Part shown: positions 54,595 to 62,879 of the stretch, in pieces
Layout of the letters: every line of letters starts with the position of its first letter
How positions within the stretch are numbered: the first letter of the stretch is position 1
Origin: Paracoccus wurundjeri
Lineage (GTDB): Bacteria; Pseudomonadota; Alphaproteobacteria; Rhodobacterales; Rhodobacteraceae
Reading direction: 5' to 3'
DNA: 64,000 nt
Assembly (NCBI RefSeq): GCF_030678915.1
Contig: NZ_JAUUTZ010000013.1
Span: forward strand, 58,151 to 122,150
Position numbers and translations under genes: made by a program
The notes under the pieces: generated by a model
What the model was told of the DNA's origin: nothing
Seen by the model: only the letters and a program-made list of their open reading frames with translations
The model's database searches: none

Positions 54595-55860
54595 ATGACC
54601 GGCCCGAACGGGACCTCTGCCGCCGCGAATATGAAGATTGATGGCGACCGCTTGTGGGACAGCCTGATGGAAATGGCCAGGATCGGCCCCGGCGTGGCGG
54701 GAGGCAACAACCGCCAGACCCTGACCGATGCCGATGCCGAAGGCCGCCGCCTGTTCCAAGGCTGGTGCGAAGACGCGGGTATGACCATGAGCGTGGACCG
54801 CATGGGCAATATGTTCATGCGCCATGAAGGGACCGAGCCCGATCTGGACCCGGTCTATATCGGCAGCCATCTGGACACGCAGCCGACCGGCGGAAAATAC
54901 GATGGCGTGCTGGGCGTGCTTGCCGGGCTGGAGGTGATCCGCTCGGTCCACGATATGGGGCTGAAGACAAGACGGCCCATCGTGGTCACGAACTGGACCA
55001 ATGAGGAAGGCACCCGGTTTGCACCCGCCATGCTGGCTTCGGGGGTTTTTGCCGGCATTCATGATGAAGATTTCGCCAACAGCCGCGAAGATGCCGAGGG
55101 CAAGCGCTTCGGCGACGAGCTGGACCGGATCGGCTGGCGCGGCAATGAGGCGCCGGGTGACCGCAAAATTCACGCGATGTTCGAATACCATATCGAGCAG
55201 GGTCCGATCCTTGAGGCCGAAGGCAAACAGATCGGCGTGGTCACGCATGGGCAGGGCCTGTGGTGGCTGCAGATCACCCTGACCGGCAAGGATGCGCATA
55301 CCGGCTCGACCCCGATGAATATGCGGGTGAATGCCGGGCTGGGCATGGCGCGGATCACCGAGGCTGTGCATCGCATCGCGATGGATCATCAGCCCAATGC
55401 CGTGGGCGCTGTCGGGCAGGCGAATGTCTATCCCAATTCCCGCAACGTGATCCCCGGCAAGGCGGTTTTCACCGTGGATTTCCGCAGCCCGGAACTGGAC
55501 AAGCTGAGCTCGATGCGGGCGCGTCTGGAAGCCGACGCGGCAGAGATCGCCCGGGAACTGAGGCTTGGCATCGAGATCGAGCCGGTCGGCCATTTCGATC
55601 CGGTGACATTCGATCCCGAACTGGCCGATATGCTGCGGAACGCCGCTGGGCGTCTGGGATACAGCCATATGGATATCGTCTCGGGCGCGGGGCATGACGC
55701 CTGCTGGATCAACCGGCTGGCGCCCACGGTCATGATCATGTGCCCCTGCGTGGATGGGCTGAGCCATAACGAAGCGGAAGAGATCAGTCCCGAATGGGCG
55801 TCGGCCGGGGCGGATGTGCTGCTGCATGCGGTGATCGAGGCGGCAGAGGTGGTGCGCTAA
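54595..55860 (+). CDS. N-carbamoyl amino acid / beta-ureidopropionate amidohydrolase
   Basis: A 421-residue M20-type Zn hydrolase (Zn-dependent hydrolase, HyuC/AmaB/PydC group). Metal ligands are in YIGSHLDTQPTGGKYDGVLGV, NWTNEEGTRFAP, FEYHIEQGP and the late GLSHNEAEE. The dimerisation insert lies about residues 215-330. Hydrolyses N-carbamoyl-beta-alanine to beta-alanine, CO2 and ammonia in reductive pyrimidine breakdown, or other N-carbamoyl acids. ATG at 54595 follows AGGAAGGAA. First gene of the operon, behind the RutR operator. Confidence 0.9.
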   Translation: MTGPNGTSAAANMKIDGDRLWDSLMEMARIGPGVAGGNNRQTLTDADAEGRRLFQGWCEDAGMTMSVDRMGNMFMRHEGTEPDLDPVYIGSHLDTQPTGGKYDGVLGVLAGLEVIRSVHDMGLKTRRPIVVTNWTNEEGTRFAPAMLASGVFAGIHDEDFANSREDAEGKRFGDELDRIGWRGNEAPGDRKIHAMFEYHIEQGPILEAEGKQIGVVTHGQGLWWLQITLTGKDAHTGSTPMNMRVNAGLGMARITEAVHRIAMDHQPNAVGAVGQANVYPNSRNVIPGKAVFTVDFRSPELDKLSSMRARLEADAAEIARELRLGIEIEPVGHFDPVTFDPELADMLRNAAGRLGYSHMDIVSGAGHDACWINRLAPTVMIMCPCVDGLSHNEAEEISPEWASAGADVLLHAVIEAAEVVR

Positions 55861-55871
55861 GGCGCGGCGGG

Positions 55872-55921
55872 GCGGGGGCGCTGCCCCCGGACCCCCGAGG
55901 TATTTACCACAAAGAAGAAGG
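55872..55921 (+). repeat. Intergenic repeat family C, copy 4
   Basis: GGGGGCGCTGCCCCCGGACC, CCCGAGGTATTTACCACAAA and GAAGAAG; identical over nearly 50 bp to copy 1 next to the poly-G run. Lies in the 69-bp gap between the amidohydrolase and dihydropyrimidinase genes. Confidence 0.75.
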
Positions 55922-55929
55922 GTACAGGG

Positions 55930-57381
55930 ATGAGCACGGTCATCAGGAACGGAACCATTGTGACTGCGGATCTGACCTATAAGGCGGATGTGCTGATCGA
56001 TGGCGGCAAGATTGCCGCCATCGGCATGGGACTGACGGGCGAGCGCGAGCTGGACGCGAGCGGCTGCTATGTCATGCCGGGCGGGATCGATCCGCACACG
56101 CATATGGAGATGCCCTTCATGGGCACCTATTCAGCGGATGATTTCGAAAGCGGGACCCGCGCCGCACTGGCGGGCGGCACCACGATGGTCGTGGATTTTG
56201 CCCTGCCCTCCCCGGGTCAGGGGCTGCTGGATGCGCTGAAAATGTGGGACAACAAGTCTGGCCGGGCGCATTGCGATTACAGTTATCACATGGCCGTCAC
56301 ATGGTGGGGTGAACAGGTCTTTGACGAGATGGACGAGGTGGTGAAGCGCGGCATTACCACATTCAAGCATTTCATGGCCTATAAGGGCGCATTAATGGTG
56401 AATGACGATGAGTTGTTCGCCAGTTTCCGCCGCGTCGGCGATCTGGGCGGGATCGCATTGGTTCATGCCGAGAATGGCGATGTCGTGGCGGAGCTTTCGG
56501 CGCGGCTACTGGCCGAGGGGAATACCGGGCCGGAAGGGCATGCCTATTCGCGTCCGCCTCAGGTCGAGGGTGAGGCGACGAACCGGGCGATCATGGTCGC
56601 GGATATGGCGGGCGTGCCGCTTTATGTCGTGCATGTCAGCTGCGAGGACAGTCACGAAGCGATCCGGCGCGCGCGGCAGCAGGGCAAGCGGGTCTGGGGC
56701 GAGTCGCTGATCCAGCATCTGACGCTGGATGAAAGCGAATATTTCGACAAGGACTGGGATCACGCGGCGCGGCGGGTGATGTCTCCGCCTTTCCGCAACA
56801 GGATGCATCAGGACAGTCTCTGGGCCGGTCTGCAATCGGGCAGCCTGTCGGTCGTCGCCACCGATCACTGCGCCTTTACGACCGAGCAGAAACGCTATGG
56901 TGTGGGTGACTTCACCAGGATCCCCAATGGCACCGGCGGGCTGGAGGACCGGATGCCGATGCTGTGGACGCAGGGTGTGAATACCGGGCGGATGACGCCG
57001 AATGAATTCGTGGCCGTCACCTCGACCAATATCGCCAAGATCCTGAATCTTTATCCCCGCAAGGGCGCGGTTCTGGTGGGCGCGGATGCAGATCTGGTTA
57101 TCTGGGATCCCGAGGCCGAAAAGACCATTGCTGCCGACAGCCAGCAATCCGCCATCGATTACAACGTGTTCGAGGGCCATAAGGTCAAGGGCCTGCCGCG
57201 CTATACGCTGACGCGCGGCGTCGTGGCGGTGACCGAGGGCAAGCTGGACAGCCGCGAGGGGCATGGGAAATTCGTGGCGCGCGAGGCACGGGGAACGGTG
57301 AACCGGGCGCTGAGCAGATGGAAGGAACTGACTGCGCCGCGGCCGGTCGAGCGGACCGGCATACCGGCAAGCGGGGTATAG
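55930..57381 (+). CDS. hydA: Dihydropyrimidinase / D-hydantoinase
   Basis: A 483-residue amidohydrolase superfamily enzyme that opens dihydrouracil or hydantoin rings. Metal centre: DPHTHMEMPF (two His), carboxylated Lys in TTFKHFMAYKG, His in ALVHAENGD, His in YVVHVSCEDSHEAI and Asp in VVATDHCAFT. Length and motif order are those of PydB/HydA. Its product is the substrate of the upstream amidohydrolase. ATG at 55930; the repeat-derived AAGAAGAAGGG may serve as ribosome binding site. Confidence 0.93.
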   Translation: MSTVIRNGTIVTADLTYKADVLIDGGKIAAIGMGLTGERELDASGCYVMPGGIDPHTHMEMPFMGTYSADDFESGTRAALAGGTTMVVDFALPSPGQGLLDALKMWDNKSGRAHCDYSYHMAVTWWGEQVFDEMDEVVKRGITTFKHFMAYKGALMVNDDELFASFRRVGDLGGIALVHAENGDVVAELSARLLAEGNTGPEGHAYSRPPQVEGEATNRAIMVADMAGVPLYVVHVSCEDSHEAIRRARQQGKRVWGESLIQHLTLDESEYFDKDWDHAARRVMSPPFRNRMHQDSLWAGLQSGSLSVVATDHCAFTTEQKRYGVGDFTRIPNGTGGLEDRMPMLWTQGVNTGRMTPNEFVAVTSTNIAKILNLYPRKGAVLVGADADLVIWDPEAEKTIAADSQQSAIDYNVFEGHKVKGLPRYTLTRGVVAVTEGKLDSREGHGKFVAREARGTVNRALSRWKELTAPRPVERTGIPASGV

Positions 57382-57382
57382 G

Positions 57383-58081
57383 GTGACAGGGGTTGCATTG
57401 ATCACCGCAGGCGGCAGCGGGATGGGCGCCGCCTCTGCCCGCCGGCTGGCGGCGGACGGATTTTCGGTCGGGATCCTGTCATCTTCCGGCAAGGGTGAGG
57501 CTTTGGCTGACGAATTGGGAGGATTCGGGGTCACGGGCTCGAACCGTTCGAACGATGATCTGGCGCGTCTGGTCGATGGCGCGATTGAACGGTGGGGGCG
57601 GATTGACGTTCTGGTGAACTCCGCAGGCCACGGCCCCCGCGCACCGGTCACCGAGCTGACCGACGAGGACTGGCATACAGGCATGGAGGTCTATTTCCTC
57701 AGCGCCGTCCGTCCGACCCGCCTGGTCACGCCGCATATGCAGGCGCAGAAAAGCGGGGTAATCATCAACCTTTCGACTTTCGCCGCGTTTGAACCCGATC
57801 CGGTCTTTCCGACATCGGGGGTCTTTCGCGCCGGGCTGGCCTCTTTCGCCAAGCTTTACGCCGACCACTATGCGGCGGACAACATCCGTATGAACAATGT
57901 GTTGCCCGGCTTTATCGACAGCCTGCCCGAGAAAGAGGAATTCCGGGCCCGCATCCCGATGGGCCGCTATGGCCGCGAGGCGGAGATTGCGGCGACGGTC
58001 AGCTTTCTGGCGTCAGAGGGAGGCGGCTATATCACGGGCCAGAATATCCGCGTGGATGGGGGTATCACAAGATCGGTATGA
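57383..58081 (+). CDS. SDR-fold protein lacking the Tyr-Lys catalytic dyad
   Basis: A 232-residue Rossmann protein: ITAGGSGMGAASARRLAADG (cofactor loop), LVNSAGHGPRAPV (NSAG), and the C-terminal GYITGQNIRVDGG typical of 3-oxoacyl-ACP reductase-like SDRs. The stretch where YxxxK should lie reads FPTSGVFRAGLASFAKL, so Tyr and Lys are replaced (Ser/Arg at those positions). GTG start at 57383, 2 bp after hydA; overlaps the ATPase gene by 4 bp. Role in pyrimidine use unknown. Confidence 0.82.
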   Translation: MTGVALITAGGSGMGAASARRLAADGFSVGILSSSGKGEALADELGGFGVTGSNRSNDDLARLVDGAIERWGRIDVLVNSAGHGPRAPVTELTDEDWHTGMEVYFLSAVRPTRLVTPHMQAQKSGVIINLSTFAAFEPDPVFPTSGVFRAGLASFAKLYADHYAADNIRMNNVLPGFIDSLPEKEEFRARIPMGRYGREAEIAATVSFLASEGGGYITGQNIRVDGGITRSV

Positions 58082-58860
58082 TGAACGCGGTAATTGCGGC
58101 CAATGCCGTCAGCCTCACCTTTCAGACCGCCGATGGTCCGGTGCATGCACTGAAGGATGTCGATCTGACCGTCGGTCAGGGCGATTTCGTCAGCTTCATC
58201 GGGCCATCGGGCTGTGGCAAGACCACATTTCTGCGCACCATCGCCGCGCTGGAGATGCCGACCGCCGGGGAACTGATGGTCAACGGGATGACCCCGGATG
58301 AGGCGCGCAAGGCGCGGGCTTACGGCTACGTGTTTCAGGCTCCGGGCCTGTATCCGTGGCGGACGATTGCCGGGAATATCTCGTTACCGCTGGAGATCAT
58401 GGGTTTTTCGAAACCTGACCGGGCCAAGCGTGTCGACAGGGTGCTGGAACTGGTCGATCTGGAGGGTTTCGGCGGGCGTTTTCCGTGGCAGCTTTCAGGC
58501 GGCATGCAACAGCGGGCCAGCATCGCCCGCGCGCTGGCCTTTGACGCGGACATTCTGCTGATGGACGAGCCTTTCGGCGCATTGGACGAAATCGTGCGCG
58601 ACCGGCTGAACGAGGCGTTGCTGGAATTGTGGCGCAAGACCGGCAAGACCATCGGCTTCGTGACCCATTCCATCCCCGAGGCGGTTTATCTTTCCACCCG
58701 GATCGTCGTGATGTCGCCGCGACCGGGGCGGATCACGCGGGTGATAGACAGCACTCTGCCGGCCGAGCGGCCGCTGGATATCCGCGATTCGCCCGAATTC
58801 ATCCGGCTGGCGCATGAGGTGCGCGAAGCGCTGCGCGAGGGGCATGGCGATGATGCGTGA
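58078..58860 (+). CDS. ABC transporter ATP-binding protein (nitrate/taurine/pyrimidine type)
   Basis: A 260-residue ATPase: Walker A GPSGCGKTTFL, Q-loop YVFQAPGLYPWRTI, signature LSGGMQQRASIAR, Walker B ILLMDEPFGALDE and H-loop VTHSIPEAVYLS. It belongs to the TauB/SsuB/ThiZ family. Overlaps the SDR gene (ATGA-type) and is separated from its permease by a 234-bp repeat-filled gap. In context, likely imports a pyrimidine or hydantoin. Confidence 0.9.
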   Translation: MMNAVIAANAVSLTFQTADGPVHALKDVDLTVGQGDFVSFIGPSGCGKTTFLRTIAALEMPTAGELMVNGMTPDEARKARAYGYVFQAPGLYPWRTIAGNISLPLEIMGFSKPDRAKRVDRVLELVDLEGFGGRFPWQLSGGMQQRASIARALAFDADILLMDEPFGALDEIVRDRLNEALLELWRKTGKTIGFVTHSIPEAVYLSTRIVVMSPRPGRITRVIDSTLPAERPLDIRDSPEFIRLAHEVREALREGHGDDA

Positions 58861-58914
58861 CGTCCGTCCCATGCCGAAGAGAGCCGCGCAGCGCCCGTCC
58901 GTCGGATGGGTGTC

Positions 58915-59084
58915 TTTTGGTCGTGATTTTCACTTTATGGTGCAACTTCGCATGGTGCTGAACCTGCAGGATAGTGTCACCAAAGCACCCGCGCGGTGGG
59001 GTGGACGGGCGCTGCGCGGCGGGCCGTCACGCGAATGCGTGCAAAGCACGACGGCCCTTGATTCCGCACGGGGCAATATTTTTG
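58915..59084 (+). repeat. Intergenic repeat family B, copy 3 (inside ABC operon)
   Basis: Shares with copy 2 (32905-33041) TTTATGGTGCAAC, CTGCAGGATAGTGTCACCAA and GGGCGCTGCGCGGCGGGCC, then the core GGCCCTTGATTCCG. Here the hairpin loop is longer: GGGCCGTC (59021-59028) pairs with GACGGCCC (59050-59057). Lies between the ATPase and first permease genes. Confidence 0.7.
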
Positions 59085-59094
59085 CGGTTGGCCA

Positions 59095-59958
59095 ATGAAA
59101 AATGCCATCCCGATCCTGACCGTTCTTCTGGCGCTTGTCGTGATCTGGTACCTTGCGGCCATCGGCATGAATTCCGCATGGGTCCGGGATCAGGCGGCGC
59201 GGGCGGGAACTGAACTGACAACTACGGAACTCGTCAAACAGACACTGACGCTTGAGCGCCCCGTGCTGCCCGCTCCGCATCAGGTTGCCGCCGGGTTGTG
59301 GGATGGGGTTGCCGGGCAAAAGATCACCTCGAAGCGCAGTCTTGTCTGGCATGGCTGGGTGACATTGTCAGCCACGCTGACCGGCTTTGCCATCGGCAGT
59401 CTGGCGGGGATCCTGCTTGCCGTGGGGATCGTGCATAGCCGCACCATGGATCAGTCGGTCATGCCCTGGGCGGTGGCCAGCCAGACCGTGCCGATCCTTG
59501 CCATCGCGCCCATGGTGATCGTGGTCTTTGCAAGTGCGGGCATCACCGGGTTGTTGCCCAAGGCGATCATCGCGGCATGGCTGTCGTTCTTTCCGGTGCT
59601 TGTCGGCATGGTGAAGGGATTGCGCACGCCCGACGCGATGCAGCTTGACCAGATGAAATCCTGGAGCGCCTCTGGCGGGCAGGTCTTCTGGCGGCTGAGG
59701 CTGCCATCGTCGATGCCCTATCTGTTCGCGAGCCTCAAGGTGGGCATCGCGGCCGCGCTGGTCGGCACTATCGTGGGCGAATTGCCTGCGGGCGCAAGTG
59801 CCGGACTGGGGGCAAGGCTGCTTTCTGGCAGTTATTACGGGCAAACGGTGCAGATTTGGGCGGCGCTCTTCGCTGCCGCCGCGCTTGCCGCTGTTCTGGT
59901 CGTCGCCATTGGACGGATCGAAGGCGTCACGCTGCGCCGCATGGGGCTGGTACGATGA
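59095..59958 (+). CDS. ABC transporter permease 1
   Basis: A 287-residue TauC/SsuC-type permease with about six membrane segments and the coupling loop LDQMKSWSASGGQVFWRLRLP. An N-terminal helix is followed by a periplasmic stretch of about 45 residues. Overlaps the second permease by 4 bp (ATGA). The pair implies a heterodimeric channel. Confidence 0.9.
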   Translation: MKNAIPILTVLLALVVIWYLAAIGMNSAWVRDQAARAGTELTTTELVKQTLTLERPVLPAPHQVAAGLWDGVAGQKITSKRSLVWHGWVTLSATLTGFAIGSLAGILLAVGIVHSRTMDQSVMPWAVASQTVPILAIAPMVIVVFASAGITGLLPKAIIAAWLSFFPVLVGMVKGLRTPDAMQLDQMKSWSASGGQVFWRLRLPSSMPYLFASLKVGIAAALVGTIVGELPAGASAGLGARLLSGSYYGQTVQIWAALFAAAALAAVLVVAIGRIEGVTLRRMGLVR

Positions 59959-60800
59959 CAGGGGCATTATCCATTCTGGCGGTCTGGCTTGGCGCATGGG
60001 GGCTTAACCTTCGGTTGGCGCGGTTTGATACAAGAGCGTCGCGCCTGTTCGTCGCCCTGATCTTCGGCGCCACGATCCTGATCCTTTGGGAAATGATCGT
60101 ACGCATCTACGCCATTCCGCCGCTGATCCTGCCTGCGCCCTCGCGGATCGCGGCCAGTTTCGCAGCGAATATCCCGCTGCTTTGGGGTGATTTCGTGCAG
60201 ACCATCGTCAAGGGCGCCCTGACCGGCTGGATACTGGGCGGTGCGGCAGCGGTGCTGACCGCCATTGCAATCGACCGCAGTCCGTTCCTGCAACGCGGGC
60301 TGCTGCCCATCGGAAATTTCGTCGCCGCCCTGCCCATTGTGGGAATCGCGCCGATTCTGGTGATGTGGTTCGGGTTCGACTGGCAATCCAAGGCCGCCGT
60401 GGTCGTGGTGATGGTGTTCTTCCCCATCCTTGTGAACATGGTCGCGGGCCTTGCCGCCACTGACCGGATGCAGCGCGATCTTATGGCGACATGGGCCGCG
60501 CCTTACGGGCAGTCGCTATGGAAGATGCGGCTGCCCGCCGCCATGCCGTTCCTGTTCAACGGGCTGAAGATCACCACCACGCTCGCGCTGATCGGCGCCA
60601 TCGTGGCCGAGTTCTTCGGCAGCCCGACCACAGGCATGGGCTTTCGTATCTCGACCGCCGTCGGGCGGCTGGACCTGCCGCTGGTCTGGGCCGAGATATT
60701 GGTGGCGGCAATCGCCGGTTCGCTGTTTTATGGCATCGTGGCGCTGATCGAAAAGAAGGTGACGTTCTGGCACCCGTCGCAGCGCAATCAACGGGGCTGA
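59955..60800 (+). CDS. ABC transporter permease 2
   Basis: A 281-residue permease of the same family with coupling loop QRDLMATWAAPYGQSLWKMRLP shortened here to MATWAAPYGQSLWKMRLP. ATG at 59955 inside the end of permease 1. Ends 23 bp before the binding-protein gene. Most NMT1 importers use one permease; two distinct ones suggest an asymmetric pore. Confidence 0.9.
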   Translation: MTGALSILAVWLGAWGLNLRLARFDTRASRLFVALIFGATILILWEMIVRIYAIPPLILPAPSRIAASFAANIPLLWGDFVQTIVKGALTGWILGGAAAVLTAIAIDRSPFLQRGLLPIGNFVAALPIVGIAPILVMWFGFDWQSKAAVVVVMVFFPILVNMVAGLAATDRMQRDLMATWAAPYGQSLWKMRLPAAMPFLFNGLKITTTLALIGAIVAEFFGSPTTGMGFRISTAVGRLDLPLVWAEILVAAIAGSLFYGIVALIEKKVTFWHPSQRNQRG

Positions 60801-60823
60801 CGCCCCCCAGCAGGAGAGTGGAA

Positions 60824-61807
60824 ATGAAGAAACTGATGCTAGCCGCCGCATCATTTGCGCTTGCCGGCACGGCCCATGCGGAAGAGCTGACCTTACAGCT
60901 CAAATGGGTCACGCAGGCGCAATTCGCGGGATATTACGTCGCGCTGGATCAAGGCTTCTACGAAGAAGAGGGGCTGGAGGTCACCATCAAGCCGGGCGGT
61001 CCCGACATCGCGCCGACACAGGTCCTTGCCGGAGGCGGGGCGGATGTGATCGTCGAATGGATGCCTGCCGCACTTGCCGCGCGGGAAAAGGGGCTGCCGC
61101 TGGTCAATATCGCGCAGCCTTTCAAGAAATCCGGGATGATGCTGACCTGCCTGAAGGAAAGCGGCATCACCGATCCGACCAAGGATTTCGCGGGCAAGAC
61201 GCTGGGCGTCTGGTTCTCGGGCAATGAATATCCGTTCCTGAGCTGGATGCATACGCTGGGTCTTTCGACCGAAGGCGGAGAGGATGGCGTTACCGTGCTG
61301 AAACAGGGCTTCAATGTCGATCCCCTGCTGCAAAAGCAGGCCGCCTGCATCAGCACCATGACCTATAACGAATATGGGCAGGTTCTGGATGCCGGTATCG
61401 CGCCCGAGGATCTGGTGACCTTCAAATATGAAGATCAGGGCGTGGCCACTCTGGAAGACGGGCTTTACGTGCTGGAAAGCACGCTTGAGGACGACGCGAA
61501 AGTCGAGGCATTGGCGAAGTTCGTCCGCGCCAGCATGAAGGGCTGGCGTTATGTCGAGGAAAATCCCGACGAATCCGCCGAGATCGTTCTGGATAACGAC
61601 GAAACCGGCGCCCAGACCATCGAACATCAGGCCCGCATGGCGCAGGAAATCGCCAAGCTGACCGCTGGAAGCGACGGCGTTCTGGACGAGGCCGATTATC
61701 AGCGTACGGTCGATACGCTGCTTGCGGGCGGATCGGATCCGGTCATCTCGAAGGAACCGGAAGGCGCATGGAGTCATGTCGTGACGGACAAGGCCGCCGC
61801 GGAGTGA
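60824..61807 (+). CDS. ABC transporter substrate-binding protein (NMT1/ThiY-like)
   Basis: A 327-residue periplasmic protein. Signal peptide ends GTAHA before EELTLQLKWVTQAQFAGYY, the NMT1/THI5-like opening, then IKPGGPDIAPTQVLAGGGAD. AGGAG precedes the ATG at 60824. Similar to ThiY (formyl-aminopyrimidine) binding proteins; in the RutR-linked context the ligand is likely a pyrimidine, dihydropyrimidine or hydantoin. Confidence 0.9.
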   Translation: MKKLMLAAASFALAGTAHAEELTLQLKWVTQAQFAGYYVALDQGFYEEEGLEVTIKPGGPDIAPTQVLAGGGADVIVEWMPAALAAREKGLPLVNIAQPFKKSGMMLTCLKESGITDPTKDFAGKTLGVWFSGNEYPFLSWMHTLGLSTEGGEDGVTVLKQGFNVDPLLQKQAACISTMTYNEYGQVLDAGIAPEDLVTFKYEDQGVATLEDGLYVLESTLEDDAKVEALAKFVRASMKGWRYVEENPDESAEIVLDNDETGAQTIEHQARMAQEIAKLTAGSDGVLDEADYQRTVDTLLAGGSDPVISKEPEGAWSHVVTDKAAAE

Positions 61808-61813
61808 GCCGGG

Positions 61814-61877
61814 GAAGGGGCGCTGCCCCTCTTGGCCTGCGGCCAATTCACCCCGAGGTATTTAAACAAAGAAGAAG
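61814..61877 (+). repeat. Intergenic repeat family C, copy 5
   Basis: Two hairpins, AGGGGC-GCT-GCCCCT and TTGGCC-TGC-GGCCAA, then CCCCGAGGTATTTAAACAAA and GAAGAAGCGG. Starts 7 bp after the stop of the binding-protein gene and sits between it and the convergent PfkB gene. Confidence 0.75.
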
Positions 61878-61894
61878 CGGAGCAGGGGTTTTCG

Positions 61895-62773
61895 TCAGGC
61901 TTCTGTAGAGGCGAGGAAATCCGTGACCTCTGACAGTGCCGGAATAGCGTCGCCGGCGCCTTGCCGGGTGACTTTCAGGGCGGCGGCCCCCGAAGCCAGC
62001 CGCAGGGCTTCGGGAATTCCGTCGCTGCGATCCAGCGCGGCGGCGAAATATCCGGCGAATGTATCCCCTGCCCCGGTCGTGTCCACTGGCGCGACCGGGA
62101 AAGCGGGCTGGTGCCAGCTTTGGCCGGTTTTCAGATCACGATATTCCGCGCCTTCCGCGCCCCGGGTGATCAGAAGACCCTCGACGGGAAGCGGTTCCCG
62201 GATCGCCGCGAAAAGCTGCTGTGCCTCGCCCTCGTTCATGGCGAGGATCGAGACTTCCGGCATGACCGCCTGCAACGCATCCAGATCGAAAGGAGCGGCG
62301 GAATAGATCACCCGCGCCCCGGCCAAGCGTGCGATCCGGGCTGCTTCGGCCTGAAGGCTGGTCTCGTTCTGAAGCAGCAGGGTATCCCCCGGCCTGATCG
62401 CGCCCATGGCGTTTTCCAGTGCGGATACGTCAAGGGCGCGATTCGCGCCGGGATGGATGATGATCGAATTTTCTGCCGAACCGTCCAGCAGGATAAGGGC
62501 ATGGCCGGTCACCTGATCCGCCAGTCGCAGAATATAGGTGGTATCGACCCCTCTGGCGTGTAGCCGATCGATCACCCAGTCATCGCCCTGCCCCATCGCG
62601 CCCAGGTGATGGGTCGGCGCACCGGCCTGTGCGGCCGCGATGGACTGATTGGCGCCCTTGCCGCCCAGCCCGATGGAGTAACTGTCGGCCGCAAGCGTCT
62701 CGCCCGGGCGTGGCAGTTTGTCCATCCGATACACGTGATCGATATTGATCGAACCCAGATTCCAGATCGCCAT
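61895..62773 (-). CDS. PfkB family sugar kinase (ribokinase-like)
   Basis: A 292-residue kinase: LGSINIDHVYRMDKLPRPGE, GGKGANQSIAAAQAGA (substrate loop) and DTTGAGDTFAGYFAAAL with catalytic Asp. Matches ribokinase closely, so D-ribose is the leading substrate; nucleoside kinases of the same family are possible. ATG at 62773 begins family similarity; the frame extends to 62863 over the terminator. Next to pyrimidine catabolism it could salvage ribose from nucleosides. Confidence 0.87.
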   Translation of the reverse strand: MAIWNLGSINIDHVYRMDKLPRPGETLAADSYSIGLGGKGANQSIAAAQAGAPTHHLGAMGQGDDWVIDRLHARGVDTTYILRLADQVTGHALILLDGSAENSIIIHPGANRALDVSALENAMGAIRPGDTLLLQNETSLQAEAARIARLAGARVIYSAAPFDLDALQAVMPEVSILAMNEGEAQQLFAAIREPLPVEGLLITRGAEGAEYRDLKTGQSWHQPAFPVAPVDTTGAGDTFAGYFAAALDRSDGIPEALRLASGAAALKVTRQGAGDAIPALSEVTDFLASTEA

Positions 62774-62835
62774 GGCTTGCTCCCCGATTGCCGGGCGTAT
62801 CTGACCGATATCGCCGCGCCTTGTCCAGCAACGAA

Positions 62836-62860
62836 AACGCGCCCCGCGAAGGGGCGCGTT
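62836..62860 (-). terminator. Intrinsic terminator of the petC operon
   Basis: A perfect 10-bp stem (AACGCGCCCC, loop GCGAA, GGGGCGCGTT), read on the minus strand and followed by TTTTCG. Lies 20 bp after the petC stop in transcription direction. Confidence 0.8.
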
Positions 62861-62879
62861 CAAGATTTTCGGTTACAGA

